From an uncultured Clostridia bacterium (GTDB taxonomy: Bacteria; Bacillota; Clostridia; Oscillospirales; Butyricicoccaceae): DNA of 56,898 nucleotides. A program made the translations under genes and the position numbers. Positions 24,275 through 32,605 of the stretch are shown piece after piece. The first letter of the stretch is position 1; every line of letters begins with the position of its first letter. The stretch is from NCBI GenBank assembly GCA_945947915.1, contig CAMEZQ010000008.1, positions 1 through 56,898 of the forward strand, read 5' to 3'. The notes beneath the pieces were generated by a model. That model was given only the letters and a program-made list of their open reading frames with translations, made no database searches and was not told the DNA's origin.

Positions 24275-25679
24275 GCTTGTCAGCTCGATCAAGGAGGCAA
24301 TTACGCAGATGGGCCTCCGGGATGGCATGACCATCTCCTTCCACCATCATCTGCGCAACGGCGACTTTGTTCTCAATATGGTCATGGACGCCATCGCCGA
24401 AATGGGCATCCGGGACCTGACCGTCAACGCCAGCTCCATCTTTGACGTCCACGAACCGCTGATCGGCCATATCCAAAACGGCGTCGTCACCGGCCTGGAG
24501 TGCAACTACATGGGCGGCAAGGTGGGCCGCGCCATCTGCGAAGGCCTGATGGAAAAGCCGGTCATCTTCCGCACCCACGGCGGCCGCCCCTCCGATATGG
24601 AAAAGGGCACCTCCCACATCGACGTCGCCTTTATCGCCGCCCCCACCGCCGACCCGATGGGCAACTGCACCGGCAAATACGGCAAGTCGGCCTGCGGCTC
24701 CATGGGCTATGCCTTCGCCGACGCCATGAACGCCGACAAGGTGGTCGTCATCACCGACAACCTGGTGCCCTATCCCCTGGTCGATTATTCCATCTCCGAG
24801 ATCTACGTGGACGCCGTTGTGGAAGTCGAGCAGATCGGCAATCCCGCCGGCATCGTTTCGGGCACCACCAAGATCACCCGCGACCCCGTCGGCCTCAAGA
24901 TGGCCGACTACGCCGCCCGGGTCATCGATGCCTCCGGCCTGCTGAAAGACGGCTTCTCCTTCCAGACCGGCGCCGGCGGCGCCACGCTGGCCGCGGCCAA
25001 GTATATCAAGGACATCATGCTGCAGAAGAACATCAAGGGCAGCTACGGCATGGGCGGCATCACGGCCTATATGGTCGATATGCTGCAGGCCGGCTGCTTT
25101 GAGGCGCTGCTCGACGTCCAGTGCTTCGACCTGGACGCCGTCGAGTCCATCCGCACCAACCCCAAGCACATGGAAGTGACGGCCACCCACTATGCCGGCG
25201 TCAGCGGCAAGAGCGCCGGCGTCGACAATCTGGACGTCGTGCTGCTGGGCGCCACCCAGGTAGACGTCGATTTCAACGTCAACGTCCACACCGATTCCAA
25301 CGGCTACATCATGGGCGGCTCGGGCGGCCACAGCGATACGGCGGCCGGCGCCAAGCTGGCCATCATCATCGCGCCGCTGACCCGCGCCCGTCTGCCGCTG
25401 GTGGTCGATCACTGCCTCTGCACCTCCACCCCCGGCTCGACCATCGACGTGGTGGTCACTCAGCGCGGCATCGCCGTCAACACCAAATACGGCAAGAATC
25501 AGGAACTGAAGGAGAAGCTGCTGGCTGCCCGCCTGCCCGTCTGTGAGATCGAGGATCTCAAGCGCATGGCCGAGGAGCTGGCCGGCGTCCCCAAGGCCAC
25601 CGCGCCCCAGGGCCGCGTCGTCGCCCAGGTGCTCTACCGCGACGGCACCCTGCTGGACACCATCAAGGCTGTCAAGTAA
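24267..25679 (+). CDS. citF: Citrate lyase-type alpha subunit, probable citramalate lyase alpha
   Basis: 470 aa CoA-transferase fold subunit that exchanges the acetyl group on the carrier protein for the hydroxyacid. Motifs include ISFHHHLRNGDFV, GYIMGGSGGHSDTAAGAKL and TPGSTIDVVVTQRGIAVN. It is somewhat shorter at the N-terminus than enteric CitF (about 508). ATG 24267 has GGAGG upstream and overlaps citE by eight bases. It is the last gene of the operon, followed by a strong terminator. Confidence 0.94.
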   Translation: MSKLVSSIKEAITQMGLRDGMTISFHHHLRNGDFVLNMVMDAIAEMGIRDLTVNASSIFDVHEPLIGHIQNGVVTGLECNYMGGKVGRAICEGLMEKPVIFRTHGGRPSDMEKGTSHIDVAFIAAPTADPMGNCTGKYGKSACGSMGYAFADAMNADKVVVITDNLVPYPLVDYSISEIYVDAVVEVEQIGNPAGIVSGTTKITRDPVGLKMADYAARVIDASGLLKDGFSFQTGAGGATLAAAKYIKDIMLQKNIKGSYGMGGITAYMVDMLQAGCFEALLDVQCFDLDAVESIRTNPKHMEVTATHYAGVSGKSAGVDNLDVVLLGATQVDVDFNVNVHTDSNGYIMGGSGGHSDTAAGAKLAIIIAPLTRARLPLVVDHCLCTSTPGSTIDVVVTQRGIAVNTKYGKNQELKEKLLAARLPVCEIEDLKRMAEELAGVPKATAPQGRVVAQVLYRDGTLLDTIKAVK

Positions 25680-25697
25680 CTGCATAGATCCCCATAT

Positions 25698-25732
25698 AAA
25701 AAAAGAGGAAGGCTGCGCCTTCCTCTTTTTTT
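25698..25732. terminator. Strong bidirectional terminator
   Basis: AAAAAAAGAGGAAGG and CCTTCCTCTTTTTTT arms around five bases. It ends the methylaspartate operon on the plus strand and the arginase-family gene on the minus strand. Confidence 0.9.
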
Positions 25733-25751
25733 GCCAATCCTATCTGCCCTT

Positions 25752-26678
25752 TTACTTCCAGTTTTCCAGCACACTTTCCAGAATGGCCTGCTGGCAGGCA
25801 AAGGTCTGTGCAGCCGCGTCGCCGCCCTTGTCGAAATTGAAGCAGAACATCGAGCATACGGCCAGCTTGCCGGTGGCCGCCGCGGCAGCCGCCACGGCCC
25901 GCACGTCCTCCAGGGTCTGTCCGCCGGGCACCGTTTTGATATAGCCGGGAATGTACTGCGGCTGCAGGATGTCGGCGTCGATGGAGAGATAGAGGACGCC
26001 GCACCGGCCGGCCAGCGCCGTCAGTTCCGCCTGCCACCGGGCTCTGTCGCGGAAGGCCGTCTGGTCCAGATGCACGATGCCTGCCGCCTGCAGGTTATGC
26101 CGGCTGATGTCGTCCAGCATCCGCAGGTCGCCTGCCACCACGTCGCGCCCGTCCAGCGGCTGCATAAGGCCGCAGACCTCCCGGCGGAAGCGCTCCATGG
26201 TCTGGCCGCAGATGGTGGACAGGGGGATGCTGACATAGCGCAGGGGCCGGTCGTTCTGCCCCAGAATGCGGTTGTCGGCATGGGCGTCCAGCCAGACCAG
26301 CCCGATGCGCTGATCCTCCCCCAGCGCCCGCCGGAGACCGCCGGCCACGGCCGGCGCGTAGTTGCAGAAGCCGCCGGTGGTGACAACGGCCTGCCCCCGG
26401 GCGGCGGCTTCAAAGACCTGGTCGGAAAAATCCCGGGTCACGGCTTCATAGGGCCCCAGCCCGCGTCCGGCGCAGCGGCCGCCGTCCACCTCCCGGATCT
26501 CCACCGGCAGCCCCATCTTCTCATAAACGCCCCTTTGACGGAAAAGCCCGGTCTCCTGGGGATTCTGATACCGCAGCGCTTCCCCCACGCCCTGCTCCCG
26601 CCCGTCGGCACCGATGGTCTGTTCGTCGGTATGCATATACCCGCACTGTACAATGGTGAGTCCGCCAAATCTTTTCAT
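25752..26678 (-). CDS. Arginase/agmatinase-family protein with altered metal site
   Basis: 308 aa ureohydrolase fold. The central motif VWLDAHADN (residues about 128-136) and the C-terminal SIDADIL (near 233) supply metal-binding aspartates and a histidine. Two usual elements differ: the first motif GGDH is replaced by TTGGFCNYAP, and the aspartate of SxDxDxxDP is glutamine. This resembles formimidoylglutamase or guanidine-type branches more than true arginase. A role in making glutamate for the neighbouring operon is only inference. A TGGTATAAT extended -10 lies upstream at 26723-26731; the ribosome binding site is weak (GGGGAAA). Confidence 0.78.
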   Translation of the reverse strand: MKRFGGLTIVQCGYMHTDEQTIGADGREQGVGEALRYQNPQETGLFRQRGVYEKMGLPVEIREVDGGRCAGRGLGPYEAVTRDFSDQVFEAAARGQAVVTTGGFCNYAPAVAGGLRRALGEDQRIGLVWLDAHADNRILGQNDRPLRYVSIPLSTICGQTMERFRREVCGLMQPLDGRDVVAGDLRMLDDISRHNLQAAGIVHLDQTAFRDRARWQAELTALAGRCGVLYLSIDADILQPQYIPGYIKTVPGGQTLEDVRAVAAAAAATGKLAVCSMFCFNFDKGGDAAAQTFACQQAILESVLENWK

Positions 26679-26766
26679 GCTTTTTCCCCGATTCTTTTTT
26701 ACGGCCGCTGACCGCAGTTTTTCTGATTATACCACAGATGCTTTGGGGAGAAAAGGCGCGGTTTTA

Positions 26767-26795
26767 TTGCCCGGAACGGCCGACTGTGCTACAAT
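26767..26795 (+). promoter_or_regulatory. Promoter of the two-peptidase operon
   Basis: -35 TTGCCC (26767-26772), 17-base spacer, -10 TACAAT (26790-26795). Confidence 0.65.
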
Positions 26796-26848
26796 GAAAC
26801 AAGCAAACCCGCATAAAAAATCCACAGGATCCAACAGGAGGCGTATTC

Positions 26849-27889
26849 ATGCGTTTTACCATTGACGAACAATTTCTGACCGACTGCTTCGCCGAGATCG
26901 TCGGCACCCCCAGCCCCGTGGGCTATTACGTCCAGCTCAATCCCGTGCTGGAGCGCTACGCCGCCCGATTCGGCCATACCGTCACCTACGACAACAAGAG
27001 CACGGCCTACATCACGCTGGAGGGCGAGGACAATTCCAAGACCGTTCTGGTGGGCGCCCACGCCGACACGGTGGGCATGATGGTCCGCCGCATCGACCCC
27101 GACGGCGCCATCCGCGTGCGGATGCTGGGCGGCATCAACTACAACAGCATCGAGGGCGAAACGGTCACCGTCCACACCCGCGACGGCCGGGCCTATACCG
27201 GCCTGATGACCTGCCAGGCCCATTCGGTCCATGTCTTTGACGAGTGCCGCACCCTGGAGCGCAGCGACAACACCATGATGATCCTGCTGGACGCCGACGT
27301 CCACAGCAAGGCCGACGTCAACGCCCTGGGCATCCGCAACGGCGACTTCGTTTCGGTGGAGCCCCGCTGCCAGCTGACGGAAAACGGCTATCTCAAATCC
27401 CGCTTCATCGACGACAAGGCGGCCATCGCCTGCGTCTTTACCATGCTCAAATACCTCAGCGAGCACCAGCTGCGCCCCAAATACCGCACCATCCTGGCCT
27501 TCCCCTATTCCGAGGAGATCAACTTCGGCGGCACCTATGTGCCGGAGGGCGTTTCGGAATATGTGGCCATGGACATCGGCCTCATCGGCCCCGATTACGA
27601 CGGCAATGAATACAAGGTCAGCATCTGCGCCAAGGACGCCTCGGCTCCCTACGACTACGAGCTGACCAACCGGCTCATCGGCTATGCCGAAAAGGCCGGC
27701 TGCGACTATGCCGTCGACGTCTTCTACCGCTACGGCACCGACGGCAACGCCGCCGTGCGCGCCGGCAACAATCTGCGTGCCGCCGCCTTCGGCATGGCCG
27801 TCTATTGCAGCCACGGCATGGAACGCACCCACATCACCGGCCTGCGCAACACGGTCAACCTGCTGCTGGCCTACGTTCTGGATATCTGA
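26849..27889 (+). CDS. M42 family metallopeptidase (glutamyl aminopeptidase/FrvX type)
   Basis: 346 aa cytoplasmic di-zinc aminopeptidase. Metal and catalytic residues appear in order: GAHADTVG (residues about 68-75), RFIDDKAA (about 190), SEEINF (about 220), AMDIG (about 240) and SHGMERTH (about 325). Such enzymes form large tetrahedral assemblies and trim peptides, feeding amino acid fermentation. It starts after AGGAGG and shares a one-base stop/start overlap (TGATG) with the next peptidase gene. Confidence 0.9.
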   Translation: MRFTIDEQFLTDCFAEIVGTPSPVGYYVQLNPVLERYAARFGHTVTYDNKSTAYITLEGEDNSKTVLVGAHADTVGMMVRRIDPDGAIRVRMLGGINYNSIEGETVTVHTRDGRAYTGLMTCQAHSVHVFDECRTLERSDNTMMILLDADVHSKADVNALGIRNGDFVSVEPRCQLTENGYLKSRFIDDKAAIACVFTMLKYLSEHQLRPKYRTILAFPYSEEINFGGTYVPEGVSEYVAMDIGLIGPDYDGNEYKVSICAKDASAPYDYELTNRLIGYAEKAGCDYAVDVFYRYGTDGNAAVRAGNNLRAAAFGMAVYCSHGMERTHITGLRNTVNLLLAYVLDI

Positions 27890-29361
27890 TGCTGCTGCTG
27901 CTCAGAATTCTGCTGTTTCTGATCCTTCTGGCGGTCTTTCTGCTGCTGGCCGCGCTGCTGCGCACCCTCAGCATCTCCCCCACGGCGGCCAAAACGGCCG
28001 CGCCGCCCCCCGAAGATCCCCGGCGCGCCAGGCAATACGGCGAGGTCCTGTCGGCCATGCTGCGCATGGAGACCGTCTCGGTCAAGGGCCAGGAGGACTT
28101 CTCCAAGTTCGCGGCCTTTCAGGAAAGCCTGCACCCCCTTTTCCCCCATATTTTTTCCCGCTGTGAGATCGCCCATCCCGGTGAAGGACTGCTGATCCGT
28201 CTGCCGGCCCGGGGCGAACCTGCCGGCGAGCCCATTCTGCTCATGTCCCACCATGATGTCGTCCCGGCCCAGGCCGAGGACTGGCGTCACGGCGCCTTCA
28301 GCGGCGATATCGATGCCGACGGCGTGGTATGGGGCCGGGGCGCCGTCGACACCAAGGGCGCGCTGTTCTGCGAGCTGCAGGCCCTGGAGGAACTGATCGC
28401 CGCCGGCTGGCAGCCGGAAAAAGACGTCTACATCGCCAGCGGCTGCACCGAGGAATGGGGCGGCCCGGGCGCCCAGGCCACCGTCCAGTGGCTGCAGGCG
28501 CGGGGCGTCCGTCTGGGCATGCTGCTGGACGAGGGCGGCATGATCCTGCCCGATCCCATTGCCGGCGTCCAGGGCCGCTACTGCATGGTGGGCGCGCTGG
28601 AAAAGGGCAGCGGCAGCGTGCGTCTGGTGGCCCGGGGCAAGGGCGGCCACGCCAGCACGCCGCCCCGCAACTCGCCCCTGGTGCGCCTGGGCCGGCTGAT
28701 GGACGATCTGGAACGCCATTCCCCCTTCCGGGCCGAGCTGACGCCGGTCATCCGGGAGATGTTCGGCCGGCTGGCCCCCAACGCCGATTTCGGCTTTAAG
28801 TACATTCTGACCAACCTCTGGCTCTTTGGTCCGCTGGTGCGGCGTCTGCTGCCCCGTCTGGTGCCGCTGGCCGGCTCCATGCTGCAGACCACCTGCGCCT
28901 TCACCATGGCCGGCGGCTCGGAGGCCGCCAACGTGCTGCCCCGGGAGGCCTGGGTCACGGCCAACCTGCGCTTCTGCCCCCATCAGGACGACCAGGCCAG
29001 CCTGCGCGCCCTGCGCCAGCGGGCAGAGCGCTTCGACGTGGAGGTGCAGGTGCTGAGCGCCGGCAAGCCCTGTCCGCCGGTCGACGTCCACGGCGCGCCC
29101 TTCCGCCTTCTGGAAGAAACGGCCGCCCGCATCTATCCCGGCTACGACGTGGTCCCCTACGCCATGACGGCCAACACCGACGCCCGCTTTTACACCGGCA
29201 TCTGTGACCACTGCCTGCGCTTTGCCCCCATCGAGATCACCCAGGCCCAGTATGCCAGCATCCACAGCGTCAACGAATGCCTCAATACCACCGCCCTGCC
29301 CCCGGCCGTCGATTTCTATAAACAGCTGCTGCAGGACTATTGCGCCCGGATAGACCTGTAA
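27889..29361 (+). CDS. Membrane-anchored M20 family peptidase (PM20D1/CPS1-like)
   Basis: 490 aa. An N-terminal hydrophobic anchor of about 25 residues (LLLLRILLFLILLAVFLLL) is followed by the M20 catalytic fold: SHHDVVP (about 116-122), WGRGAVDTKGALF (about 147), SGCTEEWGG (about 185) and LDEGGM. The lid-domain insert GKGGHAST is present. The anchor and overall layout match carboxypeptidase S and PM20D1-type enzymes, which cleave or form N-acyl amino acids. Translation is coupled to the M42 gene by TGATG. Confidence 0.87.
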   Translation: MLLLLRILLFLILLAVFLLLAALLRTLSISPTAAKTAAPPPEDPRRARQYGEVLSAMLRMETVSVKGQEDFSKFAAFQESLHPLFPHIFSRCEIAHPGEGLLIRLPARGEPAGEPILLMSHHDVVPAQAEDWRHGAFSGDIDADGVVWGRGAVDTKGALFCELQALEELIAAGWQPEKDVYIASGCTEEWGGPGAQATVQWLQARGVRLGMLLDEGGMILPDPIAGVQGRYCMVGALEKGSGSVRLVARGKGGHASTPPRNSPLVRLGRLMDDLERHSPFRAELTPVIREMFGRLAPNADFGFKYILTNLWLFGPLVRRLLPRLVPLAGSMLQTTCAFTMAGGSEAANVLPREAWVTANLRFCPHQDDQASLRALRQRAERFDVEVQVLSAGKPCPPVDVHGAPFRLLEETAARIYPGYDVVPYAMTANTDARFYTGICDHCLRFAPIEITQAQYASIHSVNECLNTTALPPAVDFYKQLLQDYCARIDL

Positions 29362-29422
29362 ACAACGGGCCGTTGAAAAAAACGGTGTATTTCCACAAAA
29401 ACGATCCCATAGAAAACGCAAA

Positions 29423-29453
29423 AGCCGCCCGTGATGCCATATCACGGGCGGCT
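29423..29453. terminator. Terminator between convergent genes
   Basis: AGCCGCCCGTGAT and ATCACGGGCGGCT arms with a five-base loop; T-rich on the minus strand, so chiefly the spoVT terminator. Confidence 0.8.
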
Positions 29454-29466
29454 GTGTTTCCGCGGC

Positions 29467-29985
29467 CTAATCCTCCATCTGCCGGGCCAGAAAGGCCGCC
29501 GCCATGCGCGCCAGGCGCAGCTCGCCCTCCTCGGGCTGTTTCTTCCCGGCCAGCAGGGCCAGTCCGCCGGCCAGATCGCCGCCCGAGATGATGGGCAGCA
29601 GCGCCCACACCCGGGGGCCGCCCTCCCACAGGGAGAAATCACACTCGGCGCCCGCCAGCATCCGCCGCTGCTCCAGCCCCTTTTCGGCCGCCGCCGTCAG
29701 CGGACGCCCCTCTTCCAGGCGGACGCCGCCCGCGGCCAGCACGCCGTCCCGGTCGCATACGGCGCAGACACATTCGCTCTCCCGCACCAGTGCCTCGCAA
29801 AGCTGCCCGGCGGCCTGGCTCAGACTGCCCATGGGCGAGTATTTCTTGAAAATAACGCTGCCGCCGCCGTCGATAAAGATCTCCATGGGTTCACCCTCAC
29901 GGATGCGCATGGTGCGGCGGATCTCCTTGGGGATAACGATGCGGCCGAGATCGTCGACCCTACGGACTACCCCTGTTGCTTTCAT
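29467..29985 (-). CDS. spoVT: Stage V sporulation protein T
   Basis: 172 aa (B. subtilis SpoVT is 178). The N-terminal AbrB-type swapped-hairpin DNA-binding domain is nearly canonical: MKATGVVRRVDDLGRIVIPK and then EIRRTMRIREGEP. Residues about 55-172 form a GAF-like domain. SpoVT adjusts forespore genes under sigma-G, so the organism probably forms endospores. It is transcribed alone; its ATG follows AAGGAG. No convincing sigma-G promoter could be assigned. Confidence 0.95.
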   Translation of the reverse strand: MKATGVVRRVDDLGRIVIPKEIRRTMRIREGEPMEIFIDGGGSVIFKKYSPMGSLSQAAGQLCEALVRESECVCAVCDRDGVLAAGGVRLEEGRPLTAAAEKGLEQRRMLAGAECDFSLWEGGPRVWALLPIISGGDLAGGLALLAGKKQPEEGELRLARMAAAFLARQMED

Positions 29986-30062
29986 ATATCAAGTCTCCTT
30001 TGATGTGCGTTTTCTGCATTACAGGGATATCTTTTGCCGTTTTTGGGCTTTTATGCATATGC

Positions 30063-30099
30063 GCCGCGCCCCGAAAGACGCTTGCTTTCGGGGCGCGGC
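30063..30099. terminator. GC-rich hairpin after the ECF S component gene
   Basis: Perfect 15-bp arms GCCGCGCCCCGAAAG and CTTTCGGGGCGCGGC. The T run lies on the plus strand; on the minus strand it follows the stop codon of the S component gene. Confidence 0.6.
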
Positions 30100-30126
30100 A
30101 CTTGTTTTTTATTTTTCAGCGGCGTG

Positions 30127-30642
30127 TCACCGACGCGTGCCGGCCTCCAGACGCCGCAGCAGCCGGGTCAGCGGCAGGATCAGCGCGCCGCAGCAGAAAT
30201 TGCTGACGCCGTGGACCATGTCAAAGGGCAGCCCGGCCACGATCCAGGCCACCATGCCGTGAAAGTCCAGGCCGAACAGCAGCGCCTGGGCCGGCGCGTA
30301 CAAAACGCCGAACAGAAAACCGTGGGCGGCGCAGACGGCCATATAGACCAGCGCCGCCCGGCGCGGCGGCATCCGGCGCGGCAGCAGCATGACCGCGCCC
30401 CACAGAACGGTCCAGATATAGAGATAGGGCAGCCACCAGGTGGCAAAACCGGCAAAAAAGCCGTTGATCAGCACATAGGTATAAATGGGATAAAGGGCCT
30501 TCTTCCGGTAGACCACCGTCAGCGCCACCGTCATGGTCCCCAGCAGATGGACATTGGGCAGCACTTCCAGCACCACCTTGGAGGCGTACATCAGCGCGCC
30601 CAGCATTCCGAATACCGCGATCTCGCGGCTGCGCAGCTTCAA
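30127..30642 (-). CDS. ECF transporter S component, possibly for cobalamin
   Basis: 171 aa membrane protein with about five to six hydrophobic helices and short charged loops, the size of ECF vitamin-binding S components. It would capture a vitamin and pass it with the shared energizing module, which is not in this window. The start codon is TTG at 30642, two bases after the stop of the DUF4430 lipoprotein gene, with GGTGG upstream. Its pairing with a DUF4430 (transcobalamin-like) lipoprotein and its place downstream of a gene serving a B12-dependent pathway suggest cobalamin or a corrinoid as ligand; this is inference. Confidence 0.8.
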   Translation of the reverse strand: MKLRSREIAVFGMLGALMYASKVVLEVLPNVHLLGTMTVALTVVYRKKALYPIYTYVLINGFFAGFATWWLPYLYIWTVLWGAVMLLPRRMPPRRAALVYMAVCAAHGFLFGVLYAPAQALLFGLDFHGMVAWIVAGLPFDMVHGVSNFCCGALILPLTRLLRRLEAGTRR

Positions 30643-30644
30643 GG

Positions 30645-31103
30645 TTATTTTTCCACCCGGAAGGCGTAAACGGCGCCGTCGGTCACTTCGGTGGCGTCCA
30701 CGCTGGTGAGGGCGTATTCACCGTCGATATAGAACGCCCAGTAGACGCCGTCTTTATCGTAATCGGCCTCGATGCCGTTGACCGATTTGACATACAGGCC
30801 GTACTGTCCCTCTTCGCCGTCGATCAGGCCCAGCTGGCTCAGTGCGTCGCCCACGCTTTCGGCGTCGGTGTGGATCTCCAGGGTCGTTTCGGCGCCCTCT
30901 TTATCGGCAATGACAAAGGTAAAGCTCTTTTCGCCCTCACCCAGTACGGTGCCGTCGGCCACCGGCAGTTCAATGGTCTCGCCGCCGTCCGTTTCCTCCT
31001 CTGCCTTCTGTCCGCAGGCCGTCAGGCCCATCGTCAGTGCCAGCACCAGGCACAGCGCCAGCAGCGCCGCGCGTCTTCCCTTGATCTCATGCAGTTTTCG
31101 CAT
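30645..31103 (-). CDS. DUF4430-domain lipoprotein
   Basis: 152 aa exported lipoprotein. Signal peptide LLALCLVLALTMGL ends in the lipobox LTAC, with lipidation on that cysteine (about residue 30). After an acidic linker comes a DUF4430 domain, whose fold resembles the C-terminal cobalamin-binding domain of transcobalamin (DGVYWAFYIDGEYALTSVDATEV region). ATG 31103 is chosen because an upstream GTG is too close to AGGAG. It lies between citXG and the ECF S component gene and may be the surface vitamin receptor for the latter. Confidence 0.83.
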   Translation of the reverse strand: MRKLHEIKGRRAALLALCLVLALTMGLTACGQKAEEETDGGETIELPVADGTVLGEGEKSFTFVIADKEGAETTLEIHTDAESVGDALSQLGLIDGEEGQYGLYVKSVNGIEADYDKDGVYWAFYIDGEYALTSVDATEVTDGAVYAFRVEK

Positions 31104-31130
31104 TTTAACACACACTCCTGTCTTTATTTT

Positions 31131-32507
31131 TTAATCTTCCTGCCCCTGGGGCGCCGCCCGCAGACCGTCGGCGCCGTCGAGAAAATAGGTGACGGCCAGC
31201 AGATCGGCACAGCCGCCGGGCGAAAGATCCCGCCGGATGAATTCCTCGTCCAGCCGTGCGATCTCCGCGGGCGTGGGCAGCGGCGAACGGTCCAGCAGCT
31301 CCCGCGCCGCCTGTGCCGCCCACAGCGCGCCTGCGCGCCCGCCGCGGTGATACAGGTTGGTATCGTCCACATGGGCGATCAGATGGATGAGGGCCGCCGC
31401 GCCGGCGTCGTTGCGGCTGCGTCCCCCGTCCAGCGCCTGCCGGTAGGCGGGCAGCGCCCACCGGGTCACCGACGGCAGTCCGGCAGCCGCCTCGCCCCGG
31501 ATGCCGGTCAGGCCCTGCGACCGGTAGAGGCGCGCCCCTGCCGTATCGGCCGCGCCTTCTTCCGCGATGCGCCGCAGGTCTTCTCCGGCCGAAGCCGCCG
31601 CCAGCGCGCCGCAGGCCCGGCACAGCGCCTGCGCCCCGGGAGAAGGCTGTGCCGCCGTCCACAGACGGCCCCAGGCGCCGCAAAGGATGCCCAGGGTATA
31701 GATCATCCCCTTATGGGTATTGACGCCTCCTGTGGCCGCGTACATTTGCACTTCGGCCTGCAGGCCGGCTTCCCGCAGAGCGTCGAAAAGCACCTCCCAC
31801 GGCTGTTCCCTGCCGCCGCGGCCCAGTTCAAAGCAGCGGAGAAAATAGGGATACAGAGCGGCGGCACTGGCGTTGAAGGTGAAAATATCCATATCCCGGT
31901 GGCTGCCGGTGTTGGCCCGGTCGACCAGGCCCGGCTTGGGGGTGGTGGCCACCTCGTCCAGCAGGCTGCACACAGCCAGCGACGCGATGCGCTGGCCGTC
32001 GGCACGGGCGAAGTGCGCTTCCACGATGCCGCGGGCCGCCTTCTGCAGCTGATCCACCGAATGGAGCCGCCGCGCGGCGCAGTCCCGCCCCGGCGCGCCG
32101 CAGACGATGCAGCCCCGTGCCGCCGCCCGCCCGGCCGGCCGATCCAGCTTGACCCCCTCTGGCGTCAGCACGTCCATGTCAAAGAGCCGCCCCAGCGGAC
32201 AGCCTTCCTCGATATCCATGCAGATCTTTTTCACAGCCTGTGGAGGGCGGTCGACCACATAAAAGGCCTGGCAGCCGGTAAAGGGCGTCCGTGCCGACCG
32301 ATAGAGCACGCTGCCCCGGGGCAGGCGGTGGTCCAGCGCCGCCAGTCCCTCGCCGAAGGCGCGCACGATATCGGGCGCCGTTTTGACCGGGCCGGGGATA
32401 TTGAGGGTGAAGCAGACCAGCGTTTTCCGGTACTGCGCCAGCAGCCGCTGCTGCTCGGCCGCGCGCTGCTCCCGGGCCGCCAGCATCTCCTCCAGCGTCA
32501 CTTCCAT
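31131..32507 (-). CDS. citXG: CitX-CitG fusion: lyase prosthetic group transferase and synthase
   Basis: 458 aa bifunctional protein. Residues about 1-170 are CitX, which attaches the prosthetic group to apo-CitD (VLYRSARTPFTGCQAFYVVD region, DMDVLTPEG). Residues about 175-458 are CitG, which makes triphosphoribosyl-dephospho-CoA from ATP and dephospho-CoA (EVATTPKPGLVDRANTG, GGVNTHKGMIYTLGIL, HVDDTNLYHRGG). It serves the citDEF-type lyase of the methylaspartate operon about 6 kb away. ATG 32507 follows AGGGGG. The DUF4430 and ECF genes follow within 30 bases, so the three form an operon. Confidence 0.94.
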   Translation of the reverse strand: MEVTLEEMLAAREQRAAEQQRLLAQYRKTLVCFTLNIPGPVKTAPDIVRAFGEGLAALDHRLPRGSVLYRSARTPFTGCQAFYVVDRPPQAVKKICMDIEEGCPLGRLFDMDVLTPEGVKLDRPAGRAAARGCIVCGAPGRDCAARRLHSVDQLQKAARGIVEAHFARADGQRIASLAVCSLLDEVATTPKPGLVDRANTGSHRDMDIFTFNASAAALYPYFLRCFELGRGGREQPWEVLFDALREAGLQAEVQMYAATGGVNTHKGMIYTLGILCGAWGRLWTAAQPSPGAQALCRACGALAAASAGEDLRRIAEEGAADTAGARLYRSQGLTGIRGEAAAGLPSVTRWALPAYRQALDGGRSRNDAGAAALIHLIAHVDDTNLYHRGGRAGALWAAQAARELLDRSPLPTPAEIARLDEEFIRRDLSPGGCADLLAVTYFLDGADGLRAAPQGQED

Positions 32508-32542
32508 AGGTTTGCCCCCTTTGCCCAATGCCCAAAATCGCA

Positions 32543-32566
32543 AGGCCGGTCCCGCCGGACCGGCCT
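32543..32566. other. Hairpin in the citXG leader
   Basis: Perfect ten-bp arms AGGCCGGTCC and GGACCGGCCT around four bases, between the citXG promoter and its ribosome binding site. The minus-strand sequence after it is only weakly T-rich, so it may be a stability hairpin or a weak attenuator. Confidence 0.45.
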
Positions 32567-32576
32567 GTCCTCTGAT

Positions 32577-32605
32577 ACTATACCAAAAACACCGTCAAAA
32601 GGCAA
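32577..32605 (-). promoter_or_regulatory. Promoter of the citXG operon
   Basis: Minus-strand -35 TTGCCT (32600-32605, inside the end of the regulator gene), 17-base spacer, -10 TATAGT (32577-32582) with an upstream TGG. Confidence 0.6.
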
